Shown: positions 40,267-52,750, counted from the first letter of the stretch. The stretch: DNA of 64,000 nucleotides from Absidia repens (GCA_002105175.1 MCGE01000001.1:1240001-1304000), one strand, 5' to 3'. Numbers and translations are program-made. The notes: generated from the letters alone by a model not told the origin.

Positions 40267-42134
40267 ATGCTGAATCAACAATTGGAAACCTCGGTAGAAA
40301 ACTTCATATCAAGATTAAAAAGACGGTAAATAGACAAGACTGAACAATAAAAGATATTCCAAATAGAAAAGGTGGATATACTAAATAGTGCTTCTTTTTT
40401 CCAATACTGTAGTCAAGTGATTGGGTCCTATGAAGTCGCAAAGGAAACAGCAGTTATTTTACGACAAGCAGTATCGACAACGCGCTGGCGTGATGTAGAC
40501 ACATTACTGGATACGATCACGGTATTGGGCGGACGATTGGCGGTAGCTCAACCCAAGGAACTCGCCGTTGGCAATATTGTACGACGTGTCCTTAAGGTGA
40601 TTCGTGAAGTGGCTCGTGGTGAATTGGAAACGAGTGCATTGGACATGGAAGACATGGACGACGACAACGACAACGACGATCAGTACAGCGTCGATGAAGA
40701 CGACGATGCCGATTCGGATAGTGCTAGTGGCGGATTCTTTCAACAAGACACCGATGCCCAACAACAACAACAACAACAGCAGCAGCAGCAGCAGCGACCT
40801 CCAATCCAACACCCGTCTTTATCGAGTACGAGCAGCACTGTTGGTTCCGTGGTTGGCAATGATCGCCCGACCATGGCAACACAATCGTCCATGTTCCATC
40901 TGTTATCGGATGCCACGCAGCTCCACGATACAAGCGACGCTGGTAACACCAACAATGCTACTTTTGACCAACCACCCAAAAACGTTTACAATCTCAAGCC
41001 TTTGATCATTCAAGAAATTAACGAAGAAATTATTGCTGATTTGGAAAGTGTCTACAAGGGTATTGCCGATCAAGCCGTTGATTACATCCATGCGAAGTAA
41101 GGAACGACAAGAAGTGATGATGATGTATTGGCATCAACTCATGTGTTATTATTATTATTATTATTATTTAAAAAACATATAGTGAAGTGATTATGACTAT
41201 CGGAAAATCAAGGACAGTCGAAGACTTTTTGATCCGAGCTGCCAAGACACGCAAATTCCAAGTTATCGTGGCCGAAACATCACCAACGTAAGTATATCCT
41301 TCTGAGGTAGACACCAACGAAATGACGTCCGTCCACTCATCCGTTCCTTTCTTTCACCGAGATTAGATACCAAGGTCATGATATGGCGGCCGCATTATCT
41401 GCTGCAGGTATTGATACAACCGTCATGGTGGATTCGGCTATTTTTGCTGCCATGCCCCGCGTCAACAAAGTGGTCGTAGGTGCTCATGCTGGTAAGTGGC
41501 AACAGACTGAAAAGGTCATGCAGATAAGGATGGCTCACCCATAATCAACTGCCGGCGCTTTTTTTTTATTATTATTTTTATTTGATTGGTAGTCCTTGCA
41601 AATGGTGGATTGGTGGCGGTGACTGGTACCCATTTGATTGCAGCAGCCGCCAAACATCACTCAACACCTGTCCTTGTCTGCACAGCCTTGTACAAGTTAT
41701 CCCCTCTTTTTGCTTATGATGTCGATACATTCAATATCACAGTGGCACCCAATGGCATTTTAGATTTCCAAGAAGGTGCTATCATTGATAAAGTCGGTCT
41801 GTCAAACCCTTACTATGATTATGTTGCCCCGGAGTTGGTGAACTTATTTGTACATAATTTGTAAGTTTTAAGGAAAAGGACGGGCGGAACTCGGTTTTCC
41901 CAAAAAATAAAATAAAATAAAAAATACTCATCATTTATGTTTTTTTTTTATGTTTATTTAGAGGCTCGGCCCCGCCAACTTACGTTTACAGGTAAGAAAG
42001 AAAAGAAAAAGGTTATTCCTCATAGATTCCATTTTGATACACACTCATGACTCACTCTGACGTTATATATATTTATTTTTTTTCCATTTAGGTTGATCAA
42101 CGACAACTACGACCCTGAAGATACTACATTGTAA
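40267..42134 (+). CDS. GCD7: Translation initiation factor eIF2B subunit beta
   Basis: Predicted 437-residue regulatory subunit of the guanine-nucleotide exchange factor for eIF2; with the alpha and delta subunits it senses phosphorylated eIF2. Exons: 40267-40325, 40413-41096, 41183-41287, 41367-41491, 41593-41860, 41962-41991 and 42092-42134, in phase. Family wording includes [109 protein letters not shown] and [13 protein letters not shown]. Residues about 96-175 are an acidic then poly-Gln insert (DDDNDNDD, Q12), which makes it longer than yeast (about 380). ISR-type control is known for the family. Confidence 0.95.
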
Positions 42135-42799
42135 TTAGTCTTCGTTTGATACATCCTCTTTACACACAGATGCACATACATACATTCACACATATATATT
42201 ACAACTGTTGCACATACACACAAACACAAACACGCAGATAGTATAGCAAGCTCATTCGTTTCCCTTTAGTTAATAGATCCATGTATTCCTTCTCATTACT
42301 TTTTTTATTCTTACTTACTTTTTATTATTTATTGATTATGACAAATAAAATGTGAATATTTACAAACAATTTGAAGACAAATGAGGGGAAATAATGATTT
42401 TTGTTTTATTTTTATTTCGTAATACTGTGTTGATGTTGGCTGATCGCCTCCACAATTACCAGATAAACCTGTAGTATATAGTGGTACTGATGTCATGAAA
42501 GAGTGTTTCAGTCCGATCTTATGGTGCAGTTCAGCAAGAGCGTAAAGTAAACGTTGGTTGATGCACATTTCTATATGTCATTGAAAAACGTACAGACTTT
42601 TGCAAACATTTGATCTACGGAATGTTAGGGACGAATGTTGCGGAAGTGTGATCTTCGATGAAATTAGAATCCTTCGCTGTTTTGCACCTTGATGACGCTC
42701 CCGTTTCGGCTTCCTTTATTATTATTATTATTGTGCCGCATGTAAAACAGATAAACAAGTAAATAAATGAATAAAAAATAGAGTGGATATAGACAGTAT
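42135..42799. other. Intergenic region downstream of eIF2B-beta
   Basis: CA-rich 3' UTR segment (42160-42235), AATAAA near 42343, and an ATT microsatellite (42716-42732). No gene seen. Confidence 0.6.
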
Positions 42800-43409
42800 G
42801 TCCGGAAGTTCTGCTGGAACGCACAAAACAGCTACAATAGAGACATGATTCACTATCATGTGGGTCAGTGTATTGCAAATAAAAAGTTCATATTAGTAGA
42901 CACGAAAACTAGAAGCAAGAGGTTTATTGTAACAAGGATCTATGTATTGGTGGTAACATGAAGGAGACTAATGTAATATTTAAAGTATGGCCAATGCGAC
43001 TCTAAAGATACAATTGTGGTATGGGAGCAAATATATATCACAAGGCTAGAGAAAGACAAAAGGAACATCTGCTATTGAAACACATCGGTAGTCAACGCCA
43101 ATGTAAAAGGGCGATGGTAAAAAGGAATCCCTTGTACAAGACTTGAAGAAGGCTTACGGGACATTTTTTCATCAAAGGAAATAAAAAGAGACATATTTTA
43201 TTCAAATATAGAGACAATCCATGGGCAAATTAATTCTAAACTAAGCTAATGAAAGCTTCAAAAAGTCGACTAATGGTGTTCCTAAATCCTAAATCCAAAA
43301 TGAAAGGGTTTCCCCATGCATCTTGTAATCCCTGAACTGCAAACGCTTCTAAACTAGTCCTGGTGCTAATCTACGTCCAAGGTAACCTCAAGTAGGTTGA
43401 ATGGTGAAG

Positions 43410-43447
<38 letters not shown>

Positions 43448-43495
43448 AAAAAAGAAAGGGAAAAAAAAATTCACGTGGGCGGGTTTTAATTTTTT
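42800..43495 (+). repeat. Dispersed non-coding repeat, copy D
   Basis: Shorter copy beginning near GCTACAATAGAGACATG. It is closest to copy E: TTTATTGTAACAAGGATCTATGTAT and GAAGGAGACTAATGTAATATTTA occur in both. ACATATTTTATT is at about 43191 and the core at 43299-43318. It is followed by CTAGTCCTGGTGCTAATCTACG, a 34-base A run, TTCACGTGGGCGG (from 43470) and a T run. Confidence 0.72.
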
Positions 43496-44047
43496 TTTTT
43501 TTTTTTTTTTTTTGTTTGTTTGGTGGACGTCTCAATTCCAGGTGGCTATAGTGTTTTTTCTTTATAAGCAAAACACAGGTCAGCCACATACTTTTGTTTC
43601 TTTTCACATCTACAGCTATATTGAGTGGTGAAAAATTTTACTGCAAAGTAAGCTAAATATCCTTGGCATTTTCGTGAGATCTAAAATATTTTGCGTTCTT
43701 GGTGGAGCTGCACCATATTCATGTTGAAAAAATAAATTGATCCAGCATTTACTAGTCAAATACTAATGCGTAGGGAAGGTAGATATATGATCTATTAAAA
43801 GATGGAATTTAGGATGATATGCCAATTTATTTTGATATATATGTTTTATTCATTTTCAAAAAACAAAAGATAAGGTTTTCTATTCATGTATAGACGGGAT
43901 AGGGGTAGGGGTTAATATATACTCTACTGGGGAATTGAGAATTGAGACTTGAGTTAATCTATTCCCTACTGTGGAAAATTTGTGATCTATGATAGGTTGG
44001 GTTATAATCTATTGGGGAATGTGGCAAGAGGGGACGACTATACTGAC
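43496..44047. other. Spacer between repeat D and the PAQR gene
   Basis: T homopolymer at the left, then AT-rich DNA with several GGGATAGG/GGGGAA patches. It is the presumed 3' UTR of the minus-strand receptor gene. Confidence 0.5.
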
Positions 44048-44347
44048 TTATATGAATTCCTTGCAAATTTCATGGCCGCCAGTATGCCAGTAGGACATGG
44101 CATTCATAACACCCAAGTAATTGATAATTAAGGCAATCACAACACATACATGGAGGATTTGATGGGAAGCGCCCTTCAGATTTTGCAATAAATATGTTAC
44201 AAATTAGCCCAGCAAAGCAAGATGGGGGTTTTTTTTTTTTTTTTTTTTTTTTTTGTACTTACAAAGATGTTGAATCTACCAGGCGACCAGCGCTCAGGAA
44301 TCCTAGATGAGTCAGATTAGATAACTCCATTCGACTTATATTATAGA

Positions 44348-44381
<34 letters not shown>

Positions 44382-45523
44382 TTGCACCATAAACCAGCGC
44401 ACCACCGACGTAATGCCCACCCATCAGCAATATATTAACCAAAGAGAGGGTATCCAGCGATCGAGCAAACTAAATACATAAATAAAGAGTACAGTAAAAC
44501 TACAAGTTGATCTGGACGCATTCAATTATTTACTTACACCATATACATAAATGCCATGTATGCCAGGAACTATACCAAATGAACCTAGAGATAAAAACAT
44601 AGTAGTACGCATCCATCTATAAGCCGGTGTCCGAAAATGTTGAAGGAGCACGACGGCTGACTAACAACAAAAAAATGAAAGATGAAAAGACGTACCCAAG
44701 TTACCAGCGGGTTTTTTGATATGGGTTCCTTACCGTGCAAGCACCTAGGACTGAGATGGTGGTCAAATATGCCACTATTCAGTTCAACACAACAATTGGC
44801 ATTAGTATTCTAGTTAAAGAACGATTAGTTTCTTACCTTGATGTACCTGATGACAATGGAATCCATAGTAGATAATCGGGAAAAATGAGCCACTGTATGA
44901 AAAACATATAGTAAGATAAAGCTGAGATAGAAATTATGTGTATGGTATTTTCCACTTACACAATCAAGATGGTAATACCAGCATAATCACATCGATTCCA
45001 TGAAGCTGCCACTGATTCAGAGTGACAGCAGAAACAGTGAAACAAACAGCTAAAGCCAAGGCATGTTAAAGCACCAGCAATAAATACGTAAAAGTAAATA
45101 TAATCAAACCAAGTCAGGCTATCAGAAAATGGTTGAGTCCAAATGAAATGAATTCCTAGTCCAAGAAAAAGAAGAAATCCAAGCAAGTGCGTCCAAATAT
45201 TCACTACAAGGCAGAAGCAGGAAAAAAAATCAGGTCAGTAAGTATACACACACACACACTAAAGGGGTCGTTCCGCCCCACTCCTTCCAATCTTTACCGT
45301 ATTCATTGTGTAAGTAGAAAACCGATTTCAAACATTCAATGTAGCTGTCGGTGGGCTGGCGATAGCCGTCGGTAATAAAGTGATTATCGTGCAACCAAGT
45401 GGGTAGTTCCTCCCATCGCAGAATCTTCTTCTTTAACAGTGTCGTTGCTGGCGGTGGTATACTGGATGTTTTTTGTTCATCGGATAATGATGTTTTTGTT
45501 GAAGATCGTTTATAAACTGTCAT
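44048..45523 (-). CDS. PAQR/adiponectin-receptor-like seven-helix membrane protein (Izh family)
   Basis: Predicted 314-residue integral membrane protein. Exons: 45523-45298, 45203-44960, 44892-44837, 44774-44734, 44660-44538, 44469-44381, 44302-44263 and 44173-44048, all in phase. Cytosolic N terminus ends in LRWEELPTWLHDNHFITDGYR, the usual PAQR entry motif. Then VNIWTHLLGF, FSCLFHCFCCHSE, WNRCDYAGI, GSFFPIIYYGFHC, HGIYVYG, GGHYVGGALVYGARIPERW and a last segment with GASHQILHV. The conserved Ser, Asp and three His of the family's zinc site are visible. Fungal Izh proteins affect zinc and lipid (ceramide or sterol) homeostasis, and animal members have ceramidase activity. Which Izh subtype is unclear. 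The last exon uses a GAAG acceptor without a T tract, the weakest join in the model. An in-frame upstream ATG (45649) would add a T-rich-encoded lead and was not used. Confidence 0.88.
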
Positions 45524-45881
45524 AGAAAATAGATTACTATTGAAAATAAAAACAAAAACAAAATAACAAACATGTGAAATATGTGCAGATTGCATTTTTA
45601 TGAAAAAAGGAGTTGAAACTCCGTCTTTACCCGTCAGCATTGACACCAAAAAAAATCATCACTGCGTAACGTTTCCTACCTGTCAATTTTTACCTTTTTT
45701 CACACACTCCATTTTCTCCGTTTTCCTTTCTTTTCTCGCTCTTTTTTTTTTTTTTTTTGTCCTTCCTCCATCCCCCCTCCTCTTCCCTTTACACAGTCTG
45801 TGATGGTATTCTTGTTATATTGATATCCAACAATTCACCGTCACCGTTCTTCAACACTTCTGTCTCTAACCTTACATTTAC
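45524..45881. promoter_or_regulatory. Divergent promoter region, PAQR and homeobox genes
   Basis: This 358-bp spacer has a pyrimidine-rich tract (45705-45790) that forms the homeobox leader, and a CAA-rich stretch by the PAQR start. Confidence 0.5.
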
Positions 45882-46925
45882 ATGTCAACAGCTTCAAACT
45901 CTCCAAAGGTACGCACAATGAAATAGTAAGATTCATCTAACATCCTCCTTTTGACAAAAAAAAAAAAAAAAAAAAAAAAAAAACTGATTATTGACGCTCT
46001 GATACTGAATTTATTTTTTATTTATTTATTTGTTTATACGTTTCAAGGCACGGGTATTCGAACCTGTCATCCTCTTCCATGACCATTCTTACTACAAGGA
46101 GGGGTCCAATCATTTAGAACATACGCATATACCCTACAATGATCCACATCATATTTCAGTCATTGAAAATCACAAACAAAAGATACAGCGTATGCTCGAT
46201 ATTAACGGCAAGTTATGGATTGATCAATCACAAGGTAATATCATCATCACCGTCGTCATCATCATCATCATCATCATCATCAAATTTACTTTTAGGTGTG
46301 TGTATGGGTAGCACAAAAATACTGAATTTGATCTTCTTTAAAAATGATAGATGACACAATGACGTTGCCATCTTCTCTGGATTTATTCTTGTTACCACTT
46401 CCACCAGCAGCACCCTCGGATCAGCCCCCTCCTTCCAATTCAGTCTTATCACCCGCTTTGTCCCCCATACCAACAACTATTATGTCTACGCCATTACCAT
46501 CTTCTCTATACTCACCACAGCACACTGCTATGAACACGACCAGGCCACAACAACAGCGACGACGTTCGGTTACAACAAACGAGCATCATAGAAACAGGAC
46601 ACCTAGCTTTAATGGTAGCGTGCTCAGCACAAGCAGCAGCACCAATACCAGTACAAGCATCAGCACCAGTACCAGTACCAGCACCAGCAGTCATAGAAAA
46701 CGTCGTGGAAATCTTCCCAAGGCTGTCACTACCGTGTTACGCGATTGGTTGGCCGATCACAAGCTACATCCCTATCCTACTGACGAAGAAAAGCTCTACC
46801 TGTCGCATCAAACGAACCTCACTCTTAATCAAGTCAGTAATTGGTTCATTAATGCCCGAAGACGAATCTTGATCCCTATGCTGGAAGAAGACACAACCTC
46901 CTCTCCATTGACTGCCTCCTACTGA
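45882..46925 (+). CDS. TALE-class homeobox transcription factor
   Basis: Predicted 262-residue nuclear factor, exons 45882-45908, 46048-46234 and 46351-46925 (phases agree). The C-terminal homeodomain (about 186-250) starts [20 protein letters not shown]. Its loop [13 protein letters not shown] carries the three-residue loop extension of TALE proteins. Helix 3 is [14 protein letters not shown] with Ile in the KN-type WFINARRR motif. Upstream is a Ser/Thr/Pro-rich region with a run of repeated Thr-Ser units. The N-terminal block ([19 protein letters not shown]) may be an interaction surface and is not recognised. Fungal TALE genes act in mating, septation or development, but no locus-specific clue (such as a linked HD2 gene or HMG gene) is present. 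Intron 2 contains an ATC microsatellite (46250-46281). Confidence 0.9.
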
Positions 46926-47968
46926 AATGGTAAAAAAAAAAAAAAAAAAAAAAAAGGGGTGGATGAATATAAAATGGCCAATTTTTTTCATTCACCGCAA
47001 TCACACAGTCTACCCTTACTTTTCGTTTTAGGTTTCCTCCAATCATTATCCATCTAGTATTTTTAGTATCATCTTCCCCATTTTTTTACAAATCAAAATA
47101 AAATAATATTTATATGTATATTATCCACTTTTGTCTTTTGTTTCTCTCTGTTTTTGTTGTTTTAAACTGCATTGGTTTAATAATACATCTTTGGGGTTCA
47201 AAAATATATGTGTGCTGTACGGATTGTGAATTAGGTTAAAGCGACCCAGTTCTTTCATTTCCATTTGTCAAAAAGACCTTAATCACTTCACACTGTGGCA
47301 GCTTTTCCTCCTTTTCGAACTGTTTTTCCTGTCATCCTTCCACTTTTGCCTTATACCGACAATACCACCTGCACGCCCACTCTTTTTTTTTCAAAAGTTA
47401 TCCGTGATGGAAGAAGCGTCAATCGTATGCCGGTTTGTATCACATGCGAATCAATATATAGACGCATCTTTTATTATGGTCTTTGAATTTGAGGCCATTC
47501 CAACTAACGCTAGTTGACATTCAAACGCCGAGTACCTATTTTTTTTTTTTTTTTCATGCTCCTCAATTCTGACATGCAAGAGTCCAGCCTCTACCCAAAA
47601 ACCCCGCTCAAATCAAAAAAACCGAATATTAAAGAAAAGCTCTTCCAGTTTCATCAGTTTCTAATAAGAGAGTCCTGATAAAAGCTCCTCGAGAAAACAT
47701 TGGTAATCAACATTTTGATTTCACATCATAATTTTCCCGGTTCAAATTCAATTGCTCGTCCTAATCAATATCAATAACCCCTGTCCTGGCTGCATACATC
47801 TTGGATTTAAAAAAGTTCCAGCGAAACGCCACATTTATTTTTTCATAAAATAAAACATGAAAATAAACATGAAAATTCTATGTTAATCTATAATGGAGGA
47901 GATGGTAAACTAAATGTATCTATCAAGTGGATGGAAAAACGGGGAGGGAGGAGAAAAATGAAGTGTAA
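46926..47968. other. Convergent 3' intergenic region, homeobox and Nudix genes
   Basis: Homeobox 3' UTR with AATAAAATAATA near 47096, an A run (46932-46955) and a T run (47538-47554). No gene recognised. Confidence 0.6.
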
Positions 47969-48762
47969 CTAAAGAGATGATGTTTTTTTGAAGAGGGTCT
48001 TGAGACGATGAGAGAAAGGCATCTGCTTGTTTTGATCCGGTGGGGGTGAAGTGGTTGGACCATTGGACACTGGGACGGATGAAGGCGGTGCTATTATAGT
48101 AGTTGCATGTATTTGTTGTTGATCGTGTGGGACTGACTTTGCTTGATTCGCTGGGTTGAGACTTGATAACATCATAGCATCTTTCATATATTGACCTTTC
48201 GCTACGATAAGGGCTTCCTCATAGGTATACTAGCAAAAAACCACATATAGTTAGCCAACAGTCAGCCATACTTTGACTTCCACCTCTCTCTCCCTCGCAG
48301 GACTTACCCATCGACGCTCCCGTTTCTTCTTTTCGGGAAACTTCTTGCATACTTCATCAATTTCCATTTCATAAATCCAATGATGTGCTTTGACTTGTCT
48401 CTTGTTCACTTCCTCAAATACACCCAGAGGACGAATGATCCTGCCCTTGATGCCAGCTTCTTCCCAAGTTTCCCGTAAGGCCGCCTGTGCTTGACTTTCA
48501 TTCACTTCCCATCCGCCTTTCGGCTATCAATCAAAACAAGTATAAACTGTTAGCACTTACTGTTTCTCAATTTTTTGTTTATACTTCTTACCAAAACCCA
48601 GTGGTCATTGTTCTTATTGGAAGATGTGATTAGTAAGAATTTCTTTTTGATCGGATGGATGGGTAAGCATCCAGCCACTTGCCTAATGTCATGTTCATCC
48701 GTGACATCATTCCCATGTCCATGTCTTGCTTTTTTGGTGTATTCAATGCTAGGTTGTTCCAT
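47969..48762 (-). CDS. Nudix hydrolase, diphosphoinositol polyphosphate phosphatase-like
   Basis: Predicted 215-residue hydrolase, exons 48762-48592, 48523-48308 and 48229-47969, all phase 0. The Nudix box is a perfect match to GX5EX7REUXEEXGU, running from GGWEVNE through RETWEEAGI just after the WVLPKGGW strand, and provides the Mg-binding glutamates. The preceding AGCLPIHP and following [12 protein letters not shown] blocks match the DIPP/Aps1 subgroup, which splits the high-energy diphosphate of inositol pyrophosphates and diadenosine polyphosphates. The C-terminal 70 residues are Pro/Gln-rich and end in a basic [10 protein letters not shown], probably disordered. Substrate preference is inferred only from these motifs. 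Confidence 0.9.
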
Positions 48763-49295
48763 GTTTTATATGTGTAACAATATAATTTTTTTTAAAAGAG
48801 CAAAAAGAGAAAGAGTTTTCAGGCCAAAAAAGAAAAAAAATCGATCGACGATTTAAAATGCCGTTTAAGAATTAAAAGGCAGAAGTCAATCAATGCAAAT
48901 CCAATGGTGGAGGATCGCCTACAACATAGCGAATGAATAGTAAACCAATGGTGCAGGTTAAACAATTCTTCCTGTTTCACTTTATTTTTCGTCCATTGTT
49001 TTCATCAAGTTTACTAATATATTTATTTTGTGTATGTGTTTTTTTTTGTCAGGAAAAACAGGGTGAAATGTGTGGTATAAAATCAAGGCTCGCCATTGGC
49101 TAGATATCCTCCATTTGACGCTCTATGCCAATTCTGTGAAAATGGTGCAATCTCATCACGGTGTCCACTTTTTGCATTTTTTTTTTAGTTTTGCGTTAAT
49201 ATTAAAAATGAATTTCATCTTATCCTCTTCTTCTTTCCTTCTTTTCTTCTTTTCCGTTTCTTTTTATTTTTTATTATTGATCACACACTTTTAGG
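48763..49295. promoter_or_regulatory. Divergent promoter region, Nudix and ECM3-like genes
   Basis: This 533-bp spacer has a strong pyrimidine-rich tract (49215-49275) just before the carrier start. A CCAATGG element occurs twice (48901 and 48946). Confidence 0.5.
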
Positions 49296-50965
49296 ATGCT
49301 CGAATTAATTACTTCTGCTGTACAGGTAAGAATGGTCTCTTCAGGTCAACCTACATTGACCACTCCATATATAAAAAAAATTACCCCTTAGGTTATAGTC
49401 CGATCGGTAAACTTTTTTTCTTTATTATTTTTTCTTCTTTTTTTTTTCACAGGCCATTCTTCAAGTGATAGTTAATGTTACCTTTGGCGTTATATTGACG
49501 AAAGCTGGCTACTTCGACAGTGCTAAACAAAGAGTAAGTTCTTCCCTGCCTTTGAACCTTCAACACTTTTCAATTGTCCCCTGACTTGATTGTTTAATAT
49601 GTGTAATAGTGGCTGTCTCGTGTGAACATGGTCTTCTTCACGCCATGCCTTTTATTCTCCAACATTGCATCGGTGATCTCGTTTGAAAAACTTGTTGCAT
49701 TCTGGCCCATTCCTGTATTCTTTACGTTGTTCTCATTGCTCTCATGGCTAGTAGGTCAAGGCATGCTTCGACTCTTCGGTGTGACTGGACCCTACAGACG
49801 CTTTGTGGCGGCATGTTCCTTGTTTTGCAATACCAACTCATTACCCATTGCGGTCATCAGCAGTTTGGCTTTCTCTGAAGCAGGTTCCCTTCTTTATTGG
49901 CATGAAAACGACACCCAACAAGACGTAGCCGCTCGCGGAGTGGCCTACACTCTATTTTATGCCATGTTTTGCAACATCATTCGGTGGTCTTATGGTTACA
50001 GTCTGCTTCAACGGCATAGCAAGGATACCGAAATGGGATATGGTACTGACTCAAACGATGGATTGATCAACAACAGTAAAACGGATGGCTCTGACACTGA
50101 ACGGCACCCTTCCACCACTCCGTACAACTACACTCCGGATAATTTCAGCAGCAACAGCAGCACTAGAAGCAGCAGCAGCAGTGACACCAAACAAGATGAT
50201 ACGTTACAGGGGAAACCCGTGCCATCCTCACGACCGCCGTTGTCTCCAATGTTAACATCGTTCCCGAAGCACTCTAATGAATCATCACCTCTATTATTAG
50301 CCTCACCCGCATCGTCATCTACATTATATACCAGCATTGATCCTTGGACAACAAGAGTATATCATAGAATCCATCAGCAACTGACAAACACAGCCCTTCA
50401 AATCCATAGCTACATGTCGCCTCCTCTTTATTCAGCTTTACTGGCCCTGATGGTGGGACTCAGCCCATTGCAGCCTCTTTTGTTTGACCCGCATGCCTTT
50501 CTTTATCCTTCTTTGACAAAAGCCGTTCAAAATTGTGGAAAAGCCGCCGTGCCACTGATTCTGGTATGTCTTGGATCTCAACTGACCTTGATTGCACAAC
50601 AAAACCGTCACTCCTCAGACCATGACCAGCATCATCAAAATGCAGTTGCCTTTCGACGTGCAGTGATCGCTTCGCTTGTGACAAGAATGGTAACCCCGGT
50701 GATTGTGATTGGCTTGGTGATGGTGTGCTTGAATTACACCACAATCGTGGCCATTGATTTGATGCAGGATCCCATGTTTGTTGTGGCTATCATTATTTTG
50801 GGATGTACACCTACTGCGATCAATCTGTCTCAGATCACCCAGGTCAATGGTATTTTTGAAGAAGAAATGATGCAAGTCTTGTTTTGGAGTTATGGTGTGG
50901 TATGTATTCCGGTTATGACCATGGTTGTCTTTGCTGCTTTGGCTCTTGTAGACAAATCAATGTAG
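49296..50965 (+). CDS. ECM3: Auxin-efflux-carrier-like membrane transporter (Ecm3 type)
   Basis: Predicted 488-residue membrane protein of the PIN-like/Ecm3 family. Exons: 49296-49325, 49453-49533 and 49610-50965, all phase 0. N-terminal half: AILQVIVNVTFGVILTKAGYF, VNMVFFTPCLLFSNIA, FWPIPVFFTLFSLLSWLVG, CSLFCNTNSLPIAVISSL and a further helix before a long loop. Residues about 170-290 are hydrophilic and Ser-rich. The C-terminal half has five helices including LYSALLALMVGLSPLQPLLF, KAAVPLILVCLGSQL, FVVAIIILGCTPTAINLSQI and FWSYGVVCIPVMTMVVF. The two helix bundles around a large cytosolic loop are typical. In yeast these are ER membrane proteins of uncertain cargo. The start chosen gives an in-phase 10-codon first exon. 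Confidence 0.9.
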
Positions 50966-51485
50966 TTTAGCTATTCCCCTGTCATCCTTTTTTTTTCTTT
51001 TTTCTTTTTTGTCAGTGTGGTTGATACCCCCCCCTCATCCCCTCAATGGTAGACATACATTTCTATTCTTTGTATATACCCTTTTTTCTATCCCCTCCCA
51101 CCCCTCTATTGTTTTTTTATACGTATATAAATACCAATAAAACAAAAAATATGGCTTTTGATATGACTCTTAATTTTGTATATACCCTTTATCCCATTCT
51201 ATCCCTCTATTGTTTGATATATCTATAACAAATATCAATAAAACTAGATGATTGTGATATGACACTTTATTTATTTATGTAAAACTATAACAATGATAAT
51301 ACAATACAGATGAAATAGATCTAATCACAGGATGAAGTTGATGTATAGGTCGCACATGAATATATATAGATATAAAACTGTTTATTTCAAAAATGTGTGT
51401 GTGTTTGTGTGTGTTTAGGGTTATAAAAAAATGATAGCATTAATATGGGGATGTGATGTCAGGGGAATGTGATCGGGAATCTAAA
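50966..51485. other. Convergent 3' spacer with duplicated polyadenylation cassette
   Basis: Holds the 3' UTR of the ECM3-like gene, with the tandem repeat described separately, and the VPS22 3' UTR on the other strand. There is a GT microsatellite at 51394-51416. No other gene. Confidence 0.6.
51069..51250 (+). repeat. Two-copy 106-bp direct repeat in a 3' UTR
   Basis: TTTGTATATACCCTTT starts at 51069 and again at 51175. Both units continue through a CCCTCTATTG block to AATAAAAC / AATAAAACT and a TGATATGAC element, with small indels. Each unit therefore carries its own AATAAA polyadenylation signal (about 51137 and 51237). Confidence 0.8.
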
Positions 51486-52750
51486 CTAATCCATCATATC
51501 AAAGTAGCTTGGTACCCAGTACGCCTTGTCTTCGGCTTGATCATCCACCCAAACGAGTCCATCTTGTACCAAACGATCCTTAACAAACAATGCAAACAAT
51601 ACTTTGATGAATAACTGACTCTGTCCATGTTTTTTTTTTTTTTTTGTCTGTCTTACCAATCCAGTTTCGACCCTATTTTCGTCCCATCCTAGTTCCTTTT
51701 GAATCAGTTGACTATCAACGTATCCCAATTTCTATATATATATATATATATAAAGGTCAACATCGTTGTCACCACCATGACTCGAAATCCCCACTTCCTT
51801 CCCCAAGTTTTTTCCATTATACCTGAGCCAAGAGTAACAAGCCAGCTTGATCTTTATCCAATTCACTCGGTACAGAACGAATCATTTTCTTTGCACCCAA
51901 AGCAATCACTTCAAACCCTCCATTCAGTGGTCTCAATGCTTTGACTGCCCTGATAATGTCATCCCTATAAACAAAAAAAAAAAAAAAAAAAAAAAGGGAG
52001 TATGTTCATACAGTCATTGTGGAGTTACCATTCAACATATACTTTTGTGTTTGCTTACTCTATGATATCTTGATGTTTCCTGCCTTCTTTTCCTCGCATC
52101 CTGTCCAATCGTTTCGTTAAGTCCTGTAAAGCTGTCAATCCGCCATCCCTTGATCGTGTCTGCATGCACGCTTCAATGATTTGAATCCCTAATTCGTAAT
52201 AAAAATCACCCACACCAAGCATATCCGCCCAAAATCCCTTGTTGGCTAAGAAAAGAAGAGAATGTGTGAGAGAGATGAGCGACGTGTGCCTTCTTTTGTA
52301 TGCCTCAATCAAACTGTGCTCCTGTTTTTTGGGAGGGGGGAGACGCATTCAACTTACAAGCCAGTGGATCCACACCAATGTTGGCACACATTTGTTGGAA
52401 ATGAGACCGGAACATGGGATCTTTTTTAATATCCTTTTGATGTTTCCATGCAAATTCTTCCAGATTCTGTTTGAAGGTTTCCAGTTGTTTTTGAAGCTAT
52501 AGACATACAAGGAAAAAGGAATAAGTTGTAGATATGTTTCGTCAGAAAAGAATAATATAATGGGCATACATCTTTACCTGTTCAATTTCCTTGGCGGCTA
52601 TCGAATCCCCAATCTGTTGGAAGTCGCGCTAAAGGAAGAGGAAACAATATGATTAAAATTAAAATAAAAAACCGGTATGCAGTCCTACCTACTTACATCC
52701 AATCTATCTTTCTGTTGAGCATGAGCTAAACCAGCTTGTCGTCGTCGCAT
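51486..52750 (-). CDS. VPS22: ESCRT-II subunit Vps22/Snf8
   Basis: Predicted 246-residue winged-helix subunit of ESCRT-II, which recruits ESCRT-III to endosomes for sorting ubiquitinated cargo. Exons: 52750-52697, 52628-52578, 52496-52358, 52245-52059, 51964-51823, 51731-51657 and 51578-51486, in phase. Family wording: [11 protein letters not shown] start, coiled-coil [33 protein letters not shown], the diagnostic [51 protein letters not shown], then [20 protein letters not shown] and [10 protein letters not shown] at the end. Length is normal for the family. The last exon uses a GTTAAG acceptor with a weak T tract. Confidence 0.95.

Noticed and set aside
46055..46075. GGGTATTCGAACCTGTC, resembling a tRNA T-arm
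   Set aside because: It lies in a homeobox-gene exon (ARVFEPV) and no acceptor stem or anticodon arm can be drawn around it.
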